Source: Deinococcales bacterium (GTDB lineage: Bacteria > Deinococcota > Deinococci > Deinococcales > JAAFIG01). Taken from it: 64,000 nucleotides of DNA. Shown piece by piece: positions 63,934-64,000 of the stretch. The translations under genes were made by a program, and so were the position numbers. A model generated the notes under the pieces. That model was given only the letters and a program-made list of their open reading frames with translations, was not told where the DNA came from and did no database searches. Location of the stretch: NCBI GenBank assembly GCA_013298595.1, contig JAAFIG010000023.1, forward strand, positions 1 to 64,000, given 5' to 3'. Every line of letters begins with the position of its first letter. Positions within the stretch are counted from its first letter, which is position 1.

Positions 63934-63934
63934 C

Positions 63935-64000
63935 TTATGTAGCTGTGACATCTTCGGTAGGTGGCGGGGGTATTGGTTCTGGTGGCGCACCTCCATGCCA
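63935..64000 (-). CDS. C-terminal end of a gene cut by the window, proline-rich tail
   Basis: On the minus strand a frame runs in from the window edge and ends TAA at 63,937-63,935. The tail reads HGGAPPEPIPPPPTEDVTAT, a low-complexity proline-rich end. The gene cannot be identified from 21 codons, and another frame is possible. Confidence 0.35.
   Translation of the reverse strand, partial: WHGGAPPEPIPPPPTEDVTAT

Noticed and set aside
1-64000. tRNA or rRNA genes
   Set aside because: I looked for TPsiC-like and acceptor patterns; the GTTCG matches seen belong to the REP-like palindromes and no cloverleaf fits.

Overview
The window reads as a gene-dense bacterial chromosome of moderate GC (about 45% by eye), most likely a Deinococcota-type lineage. 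Three things suggest this. At least 20 genes have a -10 hexamer of the form TANNNT only 5-8 nt before the start codon, which means leaderless mRNAs as described in Deinococcus. There are two large SARP/AfsR-type regulators. The gene set also fits: LolA-like protein, LysM-M23 peptidase, M29 aminopeptidase and lipoproteins with an LVAC-type lipobox. This assignment is an inference; no rRNA or other marker gene is present.

The dominant sequence feature is the hexamer palindrome CTCGAG. It occurs throughout the window, in genes and between them (37 copies by hand count in 8,807-13,408, where about one is expected by chance). It behaves like the HIP1 palindrome of cyanobacteria. A few stretches lack it: the DUF2268 protease gene (33.6-34.2 kb), the leader-peptide region (19.8-20.2 kb) and the putative origin (63.72-64.0 kb).

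Layout. 0-6.7 kb: WD40-like protein, SARP regulator, lipoprotein, HTH regulator, LolA-like protein. 6.8-13.4 kb: peptide-binding lipoprotein-type SBP and a giant Ig-like/beta-propeller lipoprotein. 13.5-19.8 kb: MFS transporter, class III aminotransferase, response regulator, M29 aminopeptidase, LysM-M23 peptidase, 2-hydroxyacid dehydrogenase. 19.8-20.5 kb: palindromic repeats, then a promoter, a branched-chain-amino-acid-rich leader peptide and a terminator (an ilv-type attenuator), but no ilv gene follows. 20.5-28.3 kb: membrane protein, tetR-yvaD-MFS operon, phoB-phoR-phoU, diguanylate cyclase. 28.3-36.6 kb: decarboxylase/FAD-oxidoreductase fusion, GlpQ-like phosphodiesterase, and a sugar-catabolism group (isomerase, DUF2268 protease, Gfo/Idh oxidoreductase) next to an MFS transporter.

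36.6-42.9 kb is the most unusual region. It is one apparent operon holding a 51-residue peptide, a beta-helix lipoprotein, three tandem tail-collar (MdpB-like) proteins, a Tat-exported binding protein and a GNAT acetyltransferase. Its promoter carries three TGACGCT direct repeats at exact 11-bp spacing, ending 7 nt before the -10. That is the geometry of a SARP binding site. The same element, with the same spacing, precedes the uncharacterised gene at 43,751, so these genes probably form a SARP regulon.

42.9-50.1 kb: Rieske protein, small membrane protein, thrC-MBL hydrolase-DUF6916 operon, coaW-tpiA, SDR, DinB-like protein. 50.1-54.6 kb: aapJQMP general amino acid ABC transporter. 54.8-63.7 kb: non-RD Ser/Thr kinase, transglutaminase, hydrolase, SagB-type oxidoreductase, CBS protein, acetoacetate decarboxylase-like protein and a second SARP regulator. 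63.77-63.93 kb holds four perfect DnaA boxes in two inverted pairs, a candidate oriC.
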